Below, in pieces: positions 11,990 through 22,564 of a DNA stretch of 64,000 nt. Location of the stretch: positions 62,769,719 to 62,833,718 of the forward strand of contig CM068835.1 of the NCBI GenBank assembly GCA_028554795.2, given 5' to 3'. The notes beneath the pieces were generated by a model, which did not search any database, had not been told where the DNA came from, and saw only the letters and a program-made list of their open reading frames with translations. The stretch's first letter is position 1. Every line of letters begins with the position of its first letter. Both the position numbers and the translations under genes were made by a program. Origin of the DNA: Sinohyriopsis cumingii. Taxonomy: Eukaryota; Mollusca; Bivalvia; Unionida; Unionidae.

Positions 11990-12345
11990 ATCCATCACTA
12001 CAGATAATGGGCTGGCAGATCTAAATCTATACAATATAACAGGAGTAATCAATATAACGAATAACACAGACCCAGATCCGCTATTACATAATGGTCTGGC
12101 AGATGCATATCTATACAATATAACAGGAGTAATCAACAGAACAAGTAACACATACCAAGATCCAAATCTTTAAATATAACAGGAGTAATCAACAGAACAA
12201 ATAACACAGACCAAGATCCAAATATTTACAATATAACAGGAGTAATCAACAGAACAAATAACACAGACCAAGATCCAAATCTTTACAATATAACAGGAGT
12301 AATCAGTATAACATTTAACACAGACCCTGATATGCAAAACATGAT
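11990..12345. repeat. 57-bp tandem array, MITE-derived
   Basis: Five copies containing ATAACAGGAGTAATCAACAG, AACAAATAACACAGACC and AAGATCCAAATCTTT; starts at 12171, 12228 and 12285 give a 57-bp period, the first units are longer (about 84 bp). The phrases match the MITE interior (GGAGTAATCAnyAGAACAAA), so it probably arose by expansion inside a MITE. Confidence 0.88.
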
Positions 12346-12880
12346 TAAAAGGTATTTTAAGGTCTTATAGGTGGGTTTATATGGTATATTAAAAATGATG
12401 TTGATTTATGTTTGATGAATTTAACAGATCACAAAGCTCTAACAGAAACACCAAATGCACTAAATCTTGGCCAGATGACATTGTTTGATCTGACAAAAGC
12501 ATGAAAGCTATCAATTAACAGTGATAAATAAAGCTTCCACTTGGAAATGTAAGTACCTCAAAAGCTATTTCATTCCTAAAAAGAAACACTGAGTAAATAT
12601 GTCAAAGAAATCTGCCAAATTTTAGTTCAGCTGAGTGCCAGTGAACCCATCATTATGGTACTAATTTAACAGTGAGTCAATGTAAAAAATCAAAAATATG
12701 ACCGATTTGGTATCATTAGCATGTCACTGAAATATGCTATAAAATGGCAAAATATTGGTCCAAATCATTCTGATATTTAATTTATGCATATTTTCAAAGT
12801 AAATATATCCCAAACAGGTCTAAATGGTGAATTAATTCTGTAAACTTACAAATAAAAATGATAATGGTTCTCTGCAAAAT
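12346..12880. other. Anonymous AT-rich intron
   Basis: No gene or repeat family recognised between the two arrays. Confidence 0.6.
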
Positions 12881-12884
12881 AATA

Positions 12885-13835
12885 AGCATCCTGCTGATAT
12901 GGATAAAAGTCATCATGTACAGCACAGACACTGATCTGTCAGTGCATTATTCCTATCCTGTTTATAATATCACTGTTAGCTTGGGCAGATTTGACCCCAA
13001 TCAGTGTCAGTGCATTATGCTCCTATCCTGTTTATATTACTGTTAACATGGACAGAGTTACTCCAGTCTGTCAATACATTATGCTCCTATCCTGCTTATA
13101 ATATCACTGTCAGCATGGACAGAGTAGACTCCAATCTGTCAGTGCATTATGCTCCTATCCTGCTTATAATATCACTGTCAGCATGGACAGAGTAGACTCC
13201 AATCTGTCAGTGCATTATGCTCCTATCCTGCTTATAATATCACTGTTAGGCCAGTAGCTTCTCGTGGGTCGGTGATTCTTTTCGGGGTTTTCCTGGGTTC
13301 TTCCTCCACCATTAGTACTGGCTGCCATGTATAGCATGGACAGAATAGTCTCCGATCTCTCAGTGCATTATGCTCTTATCATGTTTATAATATCACTTTA
13401 GCATGGACAGAGTAGACCCCAATCTGTCAGTACATTATGTTCCTATCTTGTTTATAAAATCATTGTTAATATCGACAGAGTAGACTCCAGTCTGTCAGTA
13501 TATTATGCTCCTATTCTGTTTATAATACAGCCGTTAGCATGGACAGTCTCAGTAGACTCCAATCTGTCAGTGCTTTATGTTTCCATCCTGTTTATAATTT
13601 CACTGTTAGCATGGACAAAGTAGACCCCAGTCTGTCAGTACATTACATTCTTATCCTGTTTATAATATCACTGTTAGTATGGACAGAGTAGACTCCAATC
13701 TGTCAGTACTTTATGTTCCTATCCTGTTGATAATATCACTGTATCATGGACCGAGTAAACCCCAATCAGTCAGTGCATTATGTTCCTGACCTGTTTTCTA
13801 AAATCACTATTAGCAAAGACAGTGTAGACCCATAT
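12885..13835. repeat. 68-bp minisatellite/satellite array, about 13 copies
   Basis: Unit contains TGCTCCTATCCTG, TTATAATATCACTG, GCATGGACAGAGTAGACTCC and AATCTGTCAGTGCATTA. Unit starts at 13082, 13150 and 13218 are exactly 68 bp apart; central units are nearly identical and outer units are diverged, as expected from unequal exchange. The CTGTCAGTGCATTATGC block resembles the MITE interior (CTGCCAGCACATTATGC). Interrupted by a SINE-A fragment at 13248-13334. Confidence 0.93.
13248..13334 (+). mobile_element. SINE-A internal fragment embedded in the 68-bp array
   Basis: GCCAGTAGCTTCTCGTGGGT through CTGGCTGCCATGTATA matches the SINE-A body, but both the tRNA head and the 3' tail are missing and no target duplication is visible. 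The array resumes in register (CTGTTAG before, GCATGGACAG after). Confidence 0.85.
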
Positions 13836-13957
13836 TTAGGGTTGTCCCCAGACTATTAGTCTGGGCAGGGTGTTGGTTGCCTGTCATCCTCTTTAGGCAC
13901 AGTGGGCACTTTCATGATTTGTTTAGTTAATTTAGGATAATATGTACATTGCAAGTG

Positions 13958-14193
13958 GGAGCCCAGAGTGGCCGAGTGATCTAAAGCGCTCACCATTCCG
14001 GATCACTGACATCTCACCGCTGTCTGTGTGGGTTTGAGTCTCAGGCTCGACTAACGTTGGTACGTGAGAAAGCTTGCAAGTACATTGTGGGTCGGTGGTT
14101 CTTCACGGGGTTTTCCAGGGTTCTTCCTCCACCAGTTATACTGGCTGCCATGTATGTACTGAAAAATGGTGTTAAACCCTACTACAACAACAC
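13958..14193 (+). mobile_element. SINE-A, full copy
   Basis: Head GGAGCCCAGAGTGGCCGAGT, B box-like GGGTTTGAGTC, body, and 3' end GGTGTTAAACCCTACTACAA. Flanked by TGCAAGTG (13950-13957 and 14194-14201). Confidence 0.9.
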
Positions 14194-14201
14194 TGCAAGT
14201 G

Positions 14202-14920
14202 AAAACTGGTGTAAATGATGTGAAGTTGACACTCAAAATTCACACATACAATGTTACCTCATGCAAAGTACGATTTAAGACAAGGCAGCGCCCATGGAGA
14301 TCAAGTCACACCTCAGAAAGGACAAGGCATGACCCAGCGAGGGCATCTAGCTAGGTGCCACCTAGGGCAGGCTGGGTAATGTACCCACCTCAAATAACCT
14401 CTGGATGACATTGCATGGTGATAATAAATAGATATCCCAAAAACTGAAGAAATATGGTGGAGAAGTGCTTGTTGAGTGGTTGTCTTTATTAGTGGGAATA
14501 AGATTCAAACACTGAATACTTGTACTACATATAGGAATAATAATACCCAACTTCCCAACTCTTATGCAATGAGATGCCATCAACATATTTGTTTTATTGT
14601 TTTAGTATCATCATTTGTTCTGCTATTACCTCCCTTTCCTGTTTTTTTTCTTATAGTAAGGTCTAATATGCATCTCAGCATTCATTTGATCATGTATGGT
14701 GCTTCCTTTTAACTTAAGATACCCTGATTTGAACAGCTGTTCTGTTTTTTGGGGGGGGATTTCTTTAGAGCTGAATCCACTCCTTAGCATCCTTCAAAAG
14801 TCTTATCCTTCACTTTGTTTTAGTGATCTCCACACTAAATTCACTTTTAAATACTGCTTTGCTTGTTTGTATGTGCTATGTGATTTGTCTCATTGCATTT
14901 ATGTATATGCTGTTTTGTAT
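14202..14920. other. Anonymous stretch
   Basis: No recognised gene. Contains GGTGCCACCTAGGGCAGGCT (near 14356), possibly from another SINE, and G-rich run GGGGGGGG near 14752. Confidence 0.5.
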
Positions 14921-14923
14921 GGA

Positions 14924-15240
14924 CCTCTCCAGTCGCCTAAGTGGTTAGAGCACCCACCTTGGATGCAAGAGGTCATGGGTTTGAACCCGGATGGTGACTG
15001 AATGATATCAAAGATTTATAAAAATTGTATCGCAGCTGCCTTACTTGATGCTCAGCATTAGGATGTTTTAGACTTGTTGGCCTGGTGTCAGGATAACAAG
15101 ACTGGGTGGGACATGATGCTATATGTCTGCAGCTTGACGCCCCAGTGCGATGTCACTGAAAACTGCCACAGTGCAGACTTTGTAACGATATGACTAAAAT
15201 TGTTAAAACTACATTAAAAATCCAAATACACACACAAACA
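14924..15240 (+). mobile_element. SINE-B, diverged copy
   Basis: A box-like CGCCTAAGTGGTTAGAG, B box GGGTTTGAACCC, body, 3' end CATTAAAAATCCAAATAC and a short CA tail. Weak flanking similarity TTTTGTATG / TTTTGCATG. Confidence 0.82.
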
Positions 15241-15389
15241 TTTTGCATGTCTTGCCAAATATGTTGGTTTAATATCATTATTGTTTTATTTAATTTTGGT
15301 AAAAATCTAAGTTTTTGTTATTTTAATCATGACAACTATTAATAAATCTTATCTTGTACATCTATTTATTAATTTTCATTTACTGTATA

Positions 15390-15581
15390 TACTTATCCTA
15401 AGTCAATATAAAACTAAGACCCTGACCTGCCATCACATAATGTACCAATGTATCAGGATTAATGTTGTTTGTTTTACTGATTGCTCCTAATAAACTGCAT
15501 CGTAGACCCATATCTGTTGGCACATTATGTGATGGCACAGCTGCATGCAGCTTGTAGTTATTCCTGGCTTCTAAGTAGGTA
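15390..15581. mobile_element. TA-flanked MITE, diverged copy
   Basis: Left end TACTTATCCTAAGTCAATA; right end read in reverse TACCTACTTAGAAGCCAGG. The interior has GACCCTGACCTGCCATCACA and GACCCATATCTGTTGGCACA blocks of the family. Confidence 0.65.
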
Positions 15582-15584
15582 AAG

Positions 15585-16065
15585 ATGGTAGACCTTTACA
15601 GAAACAGGTCACTGTCATGTTTAGGTGATCATTATCACAAGTATAGTTGGTGCACCTGACACACCTGCTGCTCACAGAATTCCACCATAAACAATCAGGA
15701 TCCACAATTTTGACTAAATTTACATGTAATCATGTTCTTGTGGCCCAAGATTTGACAGTTCTGAGTGTTCTTACTTATTGGCATAACAATTGGCAAGTGT
15801 TCAACCCTGTGTACATAAATGTTACAGTTGTTGGTATGGGCTTCAGGAAGTAAGTGTACTTCAACTCTAGACCAATATACATAATTACTTTTTGATTCAT
15901 GACACATAAAGTACGTCTTTGACATCCTTACTAAGCTGGAAACTAATTAGAGTGATTTGGATGAGTTGTGCTATTAGACCTTTACATTTTTGGTGTAATT
16001 TTAGCCACACCATGGGTAATGTTTGGGTCATGCTAAAAGTACTGAAAGGAGAAGAGGATTACCAA
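15585..16065. other. Anonymous stretch between two MITEs
   Basis: Nothing recognised; short ORFs on both strands overlap and have no family similarity. Confidence 0.5.
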
Positions 16066-16068
16066 ATA

Positions 16069-16235
16069 TACTCATGCATCAGTCAAGCCAAACTGAAAAC
16101 AACAAAGATCTGATCTGCCATAGCATAATGCACCTGCTGATTAGTGTCTGTCTTGTTTGTTCTACTGATTATCCTAATAAACTGCACAGACCCAGATCTG
16201 CCAACACATTATGTTACTCGTCTTATTACCCAGTA
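16069..16235. mobile_element. TA-flanked MITE, diverged copy
   Basis: Interior blocks GATCTGATCTGCCATAGCAT, TGTTTGTTCTACTGATTA and CACAGACCCAGATCTGCCAA match the family. Ends are degraded (TACTCATGC on the left, TACTGGGTAATAAG reading inward on the right). Confidence 0.65.
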
Positions 16236-16891
16236 TATATGGTAAGAGAGATTTTAATTGGCAAAAAGCAAACATTATTTGGGTAGGGATGGGGGGGGGG
16301 GGGCAGGGGGAGAGGAAGTGTTGATAACCAAAGTGGTTATTTGGGACAATAGAAATTTGCAGTACTGTAAATTAGCAAAAATAACTTGCAGGTTATCCAA
16401 GTTTTTCCCTACTATTGTACCCCCCCCCCCTTTTAGGATATATATGTCAGCATGTTATAACAATTTGAATATTACTAGAATTACCACATTGTAGTAATAT
16501 TTTAAAAGACTAATTTTCTACTTCAAACAATACACCAAGTTCGAAATAGTAAACAAGTCTAATGTTGTTTCTATTGTTATGTTTCACATTTCAACTGACT
16601 GATTGATTGTTATTTTTACAGCGCACAAGCACTGTTAGGCTATTTAGCACCATACAAAAGGTAATATGTATGATTATTTAACATTGATAAAAGGTTTTAT
16701 ATTGACCAGTGATATCAAAACCAAACAGAAGAAAGTAAAACGATAAGCTAGTTAAGGGTAACATATAAAGCTTGCCAATCTACTGGGAATATAACTAAAT
16801 GGTATATGTTAATAAAGACATATAAAAAGTTGTTGAAAATACAAGACGGTAGACACATTACATAAAAATGCTCAAGCTGATGGCATAAAAG

Positions 16892-17683
16892 TTATACTTT
16901 AGAATAAATATTTACTTCTTTCAGGAATTCTATAATACAGGTCACGTCCACTGTATCAAGAAGTTCCTTCATGTCATGCAAATAGTAATATTGATATATG
17001 TAGGTTGCAGGTCGAAACACTATCATAAAGTGCTTAACAGTGAATCGTTCATTGCAAGAAATGCACATTGGTGGATCTCTGCCTTTTAGTATGTGGGAGT
17101 GTGTTATATATGTACGACCAATTCGAATTCTTGCAATGTATACCTCCTCCCTATGGATGATTCTGTAGGAAAGAGTCCATTCTCTTAGGGTGGACTTGAT
17201 GGCGTGAAGTTTATTATTCACTGCATCATTCCACGATGCCTGCCACTTCTGACATAAAGACTCTTTGATACTAGATTTAAAATCAGTACACGGTATTTCA
17301 AAATCAGATGGTTCTTGGGATAATGCCATTTTATCAGCACTATCTGCTTTTATATTACCTTTAATACCAAATTGGGTAGGTAACCAACAGTATACAATAT
17401 TTTGGGAGTTACTCCATTCAGAATTTTTGACGAGAATATTAGTTAATAATGGGTTATCCAGTTTTCTATTGTGTAGTGACTGAAGTACTGATAGTGAGTC
17501 AGAGAAGATGATGCTGTTTAAAATACGTTTGTATTCTATATATTGCAGAGCAAGGTCTATTGCTCTGATTTCAGCTGAAAAAATTGATGTCCCATTTGGT
17601 AAGTGAACTTGTGTGTTTACCACTAATGAAGGCTGCAGCAACAGTTTCCTCATCCTTTGATTCATCAGTATAAATCCTTGCAT
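16892..17683 (-). pseudogene. LINE ORF2 C-terminus: RNase H and Cys/His domain
   Basis: 263 codons open. RNase H signatures: AEIRAIDLALQYIE (second acidic region), FSDSLSVLQSL (third Asp) and WLPTQFGIKGNIKADSADKMA (HxGxxGNExAD-like, with the usual His replaced). C-terminal motif CISCNERFTVKHF corresponds to the Cys-Cys-His knuckle near the end of such ORF2 proteins. Remnant of the LINE, no host function inferred. Confidence 0.9.
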
Positions 17684-17688
17684 AGTTT

Positions 17689-18126
17689 TTAATTTGGTGA
17701 GGAGTTCATGATAAGAGTTGTGGAGGACGGAAGGGTTTGTCTCAGATTTTTTTCCATCGTGAAGTGTAAAAAGTATGTTTGTGTAAGTAGCCAGGAAGGT
17801 GTTTTGGAGACAAACATTTTCTGAATTTTAGAAAGATAAATTTTTTTACTTTCAAGGCTGGATGATTTTCTAATACCAAAGGAAGGTATGGCATTTTTTC
17901 TTCTTTCGTATAATGTTTTGTATTTGGGTTGAAAAACAGCCAAAAAAGCAGGGTTCAAAGGATATGATTTTAATTTGAGAGCATAATGTACATAAAGCAT
18001 TTCTCTACGATGTGATATTGAAGGTGGTTCATTCGCTTCAGCAAGAAGGCTTTCACACAGGGATGTCATAAATGCTTCCAGAGTGAGTTTTATTTCTTGA
18101 TGATAAATTGGGTCAAGCATCTTCAA
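17689..18126 (-). pseudogene. LINE ORF2, region between RT and RNase H
   Basis: 145 codons beginning KMLDPIYHQEIKLTLEAF, followed by SLLAEANEPPSISHRREM, the conserved linker (family form: LDPIHHQGLRLALGAFRT...EANEPPL). Frame broken just before the RNase H part, where an IYTDES-like first RNase H motif can be read across the break. Confidence 0.88.
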
Positions 18127-19483
18127 ATATGACTTCCTATATGAACCATAAACAACGCAACCATAGTCCAGTTTGGAGCGAATAAATGTTCTATATAAAT
18201 TGAGGATAACTTTTCTATCAGCACCCCAGTCAGTGTGTGCTATTACTTAACGAAGATCTAGAGATTTCATGCATTTAGCTTTCAAGTTCTTTCGGTGTAG
18301 AATAAAAGTCAGTTTTCTGTCGAAGATAATACATAAAAACTTTTTTTCCTCAACAACTGGAATAGGTGTCCCATCCAGCGTGAGTTTAGGTTCATCATGA
18401 TGTCTTCGTAACTGACAGAAATACACACAATTACTATTTTGGATTTCAAGAATTTGAAACCATTAGTACTGGCCCAATTTCGAATCTTGTTGATATTTTG
18501 CTGAAGTTGTCTTTCAATTGTATGCATGTGCTTTGATTGATAACATATTAGAAAATCATCAATGTATAATGAGCAATCCACACCAGGAGCCAAACACTTT
18601 GTGATGCTATTGATTTTGATGTTGAAAATCTTAACAGAATGAATACTGACCTGGGGCACACCCACCTCTTGCTCATGCATATCTGAGAGGGTATATATAT
18701 AGAGCACACTCGTACCTTGAATTCTCTGTCTGAGATAAAGTTTGATATGAAAGAAGGCAGACTGCCTTTTAAATTCAGATCGTGCAGGTCATTTAGAATC
18801 CTGTACTTCCATATCGTGTCATAGGCTTTTTCTAAATCAATGAAAACCTCTGCTAAATGTTACGGGGCCCTGAGTGGCCGAGTGGGTATGTGAGAAAGCT
18901 TGCCAGTAGCTTCTCATGGGTCGGTGGTTCTTTCCAGGGTTTTCCTGCGTTCTTCCTCCACCATTAATACTGGCCACCATGTATAGCATATCATGTGCTG
19001 AAAAATGGCCTTAAACCCTACAACAATGACAACAACTAAATGTTCCTTCTTGATAAATGTATTACAAGTAAATGTTTCCAGTCTAACCAAATGAACATTG
19101 GTGCTATGGCCATAACGAAAGCCACTTTGGAAAGGAGATATTAAATTGTTAGTTTCCAAGTACCATACAAGCCGAGAATTGATCATTCATTCCATTGTTT
19201 TACACACACAGCTTGTCAGTGCAATGGATCGATATTTGGTAGGATCTGCGCTATCTTTACCTGGTTTTGGAACTGGTATTACTGTTGCTTCTTTCCAAAT
19301 CTTAGGTACATTACTAGTAGCCCATAAATCACTGAAGATTTTCAAAAGAGATGTTAAAGATGATTCTGGAAGGTGTTTCAAAAACTGGTAATGTATTTCG
19401 TCAGACCCAGCGGATGTATCATGGGCCTTGTCTAAAGCTTCCATAAGCTCCAATAGCAATAACAGTTGGTTGTAACTTTCCAA
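18127..19483 (-). pseudogene. LINE ORF2 reverse transcriptase, interrupted by a SINE
   Basis: Read right to left: SAGSDEIHYQFLKHLP, WKEATVIPVPKPGKD and YRSIALTSCVCKTME (RT fingers), SPFQSGFRYGHST, then FIDLEKAYDT (first catalytic Asp; part after the SINE), then SLYIDDFLIC with the catalytic YxDD box (about 18550-18580). Several frames are needed, so it is dead. A SINE-A sits at 18862-19035 exactly between the QSGFR and DLEKAYD motifs. Confidence 0.92.
18862..19035 (+). mobile_element. SINE-A nested in the LINE RT, lacking its B box
   Basis: Starts GGGGCCCTGAGTGGCCGAGT and then jumps directly to GGTATGTGAGAAAGCTTGCC, so about 75 bp containing the B box are missing. 3' end is AAACCCTACAACAATGACAA. 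Flanked by the 9-bp duplication CTAAATGTT (18853-18861 and 19036-19044). Ignoring the SINE and one duplication, the LINE frame continues directly from IKKEHL to AEVFIDLEKAYD. Confidence 0.93.
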
Positions 19484-20704
19484 GCTGTTGGATGTGAACC
19501 TTAAATGCGACTTTTCTTTTTGATTTTTTTTATCTTCAGAAGGCTTCTGAATAATTAGATGACGAGAAATTTTTTAGAGAAACTGTCAAAAGAATATCTG
19601 CTATGTCACGTTTTGAACTAAAACTGTTATTGTGCAGCTTCAGATGTTGGAGAAAATTGTATTTTCTCTTTCTGTTTTTTGTGTGGATAGTTTCCCAAAC
19701 TTTCTTAATAGAGGAACGAGAGTTTAAAGAAAAAACATATTTCTTTCATGATGCTCATTTACTTTCTTTGATTGTGTGGTGAGCTTTTGGCCCAGAGAAT
19801 ACGGGTAATACTTGAGCATGTGTTATACTAGGATGCATCTTATATTCGCTAATTTAAGGTATTGGCAACACTGGTTTTCATTGCTTCTTGGTGAGGATGA
19901 ATTTATATGCCAAAAAGGGATTAAATTTTGGCTTCTCTAAGTGCTGCAAGTATGGCTAGATGATCAATTGTGCCATGCAAATGCATGAATCCACATAGAA
20001 TGTCTTATGATATTTTGTTGAACTCAAGATACCTGTCTAAATAGGAATATTTCTCGTTCATTTTATGGTTATGAAAATAAAGTTTGTTGATGATATGAGA
20101 TAGTAAATGGTACAGTCGGTAATTGGTCCCTTCAAAGATTAAGTGCTGAATTTGCTACTGCTTCTTACCATAGCAGCGGGAAGTCACCAGTGTCCCAAAT
20201 CTTGCTGGAAATGTAGTGTATTGAGAGTTGTATCAAGTATTTAATCAGTGTTTTAGAAGTCGATAATGGATATAATCTGGTTCTGTTGAAATTTAATGAG
20301 CCTCAATCAAGAGGGCCTTTTTTTGGGCTGATAGTGAAAGCTTCATAGTAATCTTCAGTATTTGCAAATTGCAAATTTTTGGTCAGGTTTCTGACATAAC
20401 AAGAAACGCAAGAAGAGTTCTCTTTTGTGAAGAACTTTTTAAGAACCTTTCAGCCAGTGTCTTTGAGATTTCTGGTTTTGACCATTTCAACAGAATTCTT
20501 TCAATATCAAATATACCTGCTTTTATTTTTGACAACTGTTTTCAGTATAATTGACAATGGAGGTGTCAATAATGTAAATTTGGCTTTGCCCTGCGGACAG
20601 GAAATTTTTTCAAGGTACAGACAAAATGTGAAAAGTTTAATTCTTTTCAAACTTATCTGCAAAGGTGTATGGTTTGCTAGCAGTGTATAGTGTTTCACAA
20701 ACAT
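19484..20704 (-). pseudogene. LINE ORF2 N-terminal part, endonuclease-like remnant
   Basis: Heavily broken. On the minus strand near 20700-20590 the phrase TPLQISLKRIKLFTFCLYLE resembles the APE-type endonuclease region of I-clade elements (vTFCSlYLPP). The rest of the interval has scattered open stretches with no clean motif, which fits decay. Confidence 0.6.
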
Positions 20705-20888
20705 TATAGCTTCAAGGAAGCTCAGTCTATTCTCATGCTTTACCTTTATATTCCTTACACTGCTTCCACTTAGTGTCGTCTTGCATGAGTAAGAAAAGTT
20801 TCACCATGGCAACCAGCACAGAAGACTTCCTTCATGAAGAACAATTCATTGTAACCTTGTTCCCACATCTGGGGCTGGCTGGTGTCCC

Positions 20889-21089
20889 TTAAATTTTGCC
20901 ATCTTTGTGGTGGCCATATTTATGGCAGTTAAAATACCACAAAGAATTAGGAATGAAAGGGTCAACTGGGATATTCAAAAATCTTGCTTTGCTTGATGTT
21001 GGCAATGTGTGGTATAATTGAATGTCAGAATGTAAGCATTTGTATGAATCAGCATGCCAAGATTTATGGCAAATGTTGACTTGTTTCAC
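20889..21089 (-). pseudogene. LINE ORF1 (gag-like) zinc-knuckle remnant
   Basis: VDPFIPNSLWYFNCHKYGHH matches the start of the zinc-knuckle segment in I/Nimb ORF1 proteins (family form: FIPNPLRCFNCQKYGHH). The first Cys position is Tyr here. 5' limit of the element unclear beyond 21.1 kb. Confidence 0.72.
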
Positions 21090-21304
21090 TTGGGAAATGC
21101 TCTGATCTCAGTCTCATAGAAGGCATTAAAAATCTGAAGATCACACAACAGCTCTAGATGGCTTTAGAGATTTGTCTGGAAAACTTTACCAGTGCCAGTA
21201 ACCTTGAAGCCATTTCCTTCCTAAGGTTCCAAACACAACACAACATGTATTTCATCACAATGTTGACCTTTAAAAGTATGGAGAGTAGTAAAGTGGGATC
21301 TGTC

Positions 21305-21665
21305 TTTGATATAGCTTCTGAAGCTTGGTGTGATTGATGAGCCTTTAAAGCTTGGTGTGACTGATCAGCCTGTGAAATCAGGTGTGACTGATGAGCCTTT
21401 AAAGCTTGGTGTGACTGATCAGCCTGTGAAGCTTGGTGTGAATGATCAGCCTCTAAAGCTTGATGTGACTGATCAGCCTGTGAAGCTTGGTGTGACTGAT
21501 CAGCCTGTGAAATTTGGTGTGACTGATGAGCCTTTAAAGCTTGTGTGACTGATCAGCCTGTGAAATTTGGTGTGACTGATCAGCCTATAAAGCATGGTGT
21601 GACTGATCAGCCTGTGAAATTTGGTGTGACTGATGAGCCATTAAAGCTTGTGTGACTGATCATAA
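21305..21665. repeat. 27-bp minisatellite, about 13 copies
   Basis: Unit AGCTTGGTGTGACTGATCAG plus CCTGTGA. Each unit is 9 codons, so one frame reads KLGVTDQPV repeatedly for 72 residues, with two unit variants (QPV and EPL) alternating in a partly higher-order pattern. Each QP-type unit contains TGATCA. No promoter, splice or family evidence for a gene. Confidence 0.92.
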
Positions 21666-21669
21666 ACAG

Positions 21670-22500
21670 CACCTTTCACAAACAGTAATCAGCCTGATAA
21701 TACAGTTTATGGAGAAAAATGTCTAAGAACTATACATGCAGCTGGGTGTACTGATTTCTTAATGATAACAAAGGAAACCTGATCAAATACAGCTTACATG
21801 TCCATTTTGTATAACACACATGAGTAGTAACCATGAGGTGTGGTGACTCCTTGTCACTACTGTACTAATATGCTTTCAGTTCAAAGAACAGATATGGAAA
21901 GAACCATGGAGATAAGCGAATTCAGGAGTGACACATGATATCATGATATTCAGTCCTGACTCACAAATTAATGGAGGCAAGTATTCCATATGGTTATTTT
22001 AATTAAATGAAAAATAAGACTAACTTCATTTAGAGGTAAAACTGATAACAGATTTTATGATATTTAGAGTCACTATATAACTTACTACTGAGCTGATCTG
22101 TAGTATAATTGGTTCTAATTAGCCTTAAAACTAAAATTAAGTAAAATAACTCAAAAGCAGGATGAAACAAAATTTGATTAAATGGGATCCATGACCATGC
22201 ATGTCTTATAAAAAGGGCAGCTATATACAGAGGAACTTTACAGTAAGGGACCACTGTAAAGTAGTCATACAATGGTGAGTCCAAACACAAGTTATCCATT
22301 TCGACTCACTACCATAGTAGTGTATATTACAGCAGACTAAAGAGTACATGTCAAAAAATTGTAACCAGTGACATTTTCCAAAATTTTGACCAAATTATAT
22401 ATATGTAGTCCTAGCAAGATGACACCTAATATAGGGGGAATATAATTTGGGCCATAAACCTTAAATCACTACTCAACCTGGGCTGCAGAGGATTTTGGGC
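21670..22500. other. Anonymous AT-rich intron
   Basis: Nothing recognised. Confidence 0.55.
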
Positions 22501-22507
22501 TAGCAGA

Positions 22508-22559
22508 TTATAATAATAATAATAATAATAATAATAGCAATAATAATAATAATAATATA
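22508..22559. repeat. (TAA)n trinucleotide microsatellite
   Basis: About 17 units of AAT/TAA with one TAGCAA interruption. Confidence 0.96.
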
Positions 22560-22564
22560 TAAAG

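Larger units (their letters stand above)
16600..21100 (-). mobile_element. I/Nimb-like LINE (non-LTR retrotransposon), decayed near full length
   Basis: Minus strand, reading from 21.1 kb down to 16.6 kb: an ORF1 zinc-knuckle remnant, endonuclease-like remnant, reverse transcriptase, RNase H and a C-terminal Cys/His motif, then a 3' UTR. RNase H downstream of RT places it with I/Nimb-type rather than L1-type elements (family knowledge). The 3' end near 16620 reads GGTGCTAAATAGCCTAACAG on the minus strand, typical of this group. Multiple frameshifts and stops plus a nested SINE show that it is inactive. Confidence 0.9.

Noticed and set aside
14696-15001. 101-codon plus-strand ORF
   Set aside because: Its 3' third is translated SINE-B head; the rest has no similarity.
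21330-21548. 72-residue repeat protein KLGVTDQPV
   Set aside because: Frame is kept only because the minisatellite unit is 27 bp; no evidence of expression.
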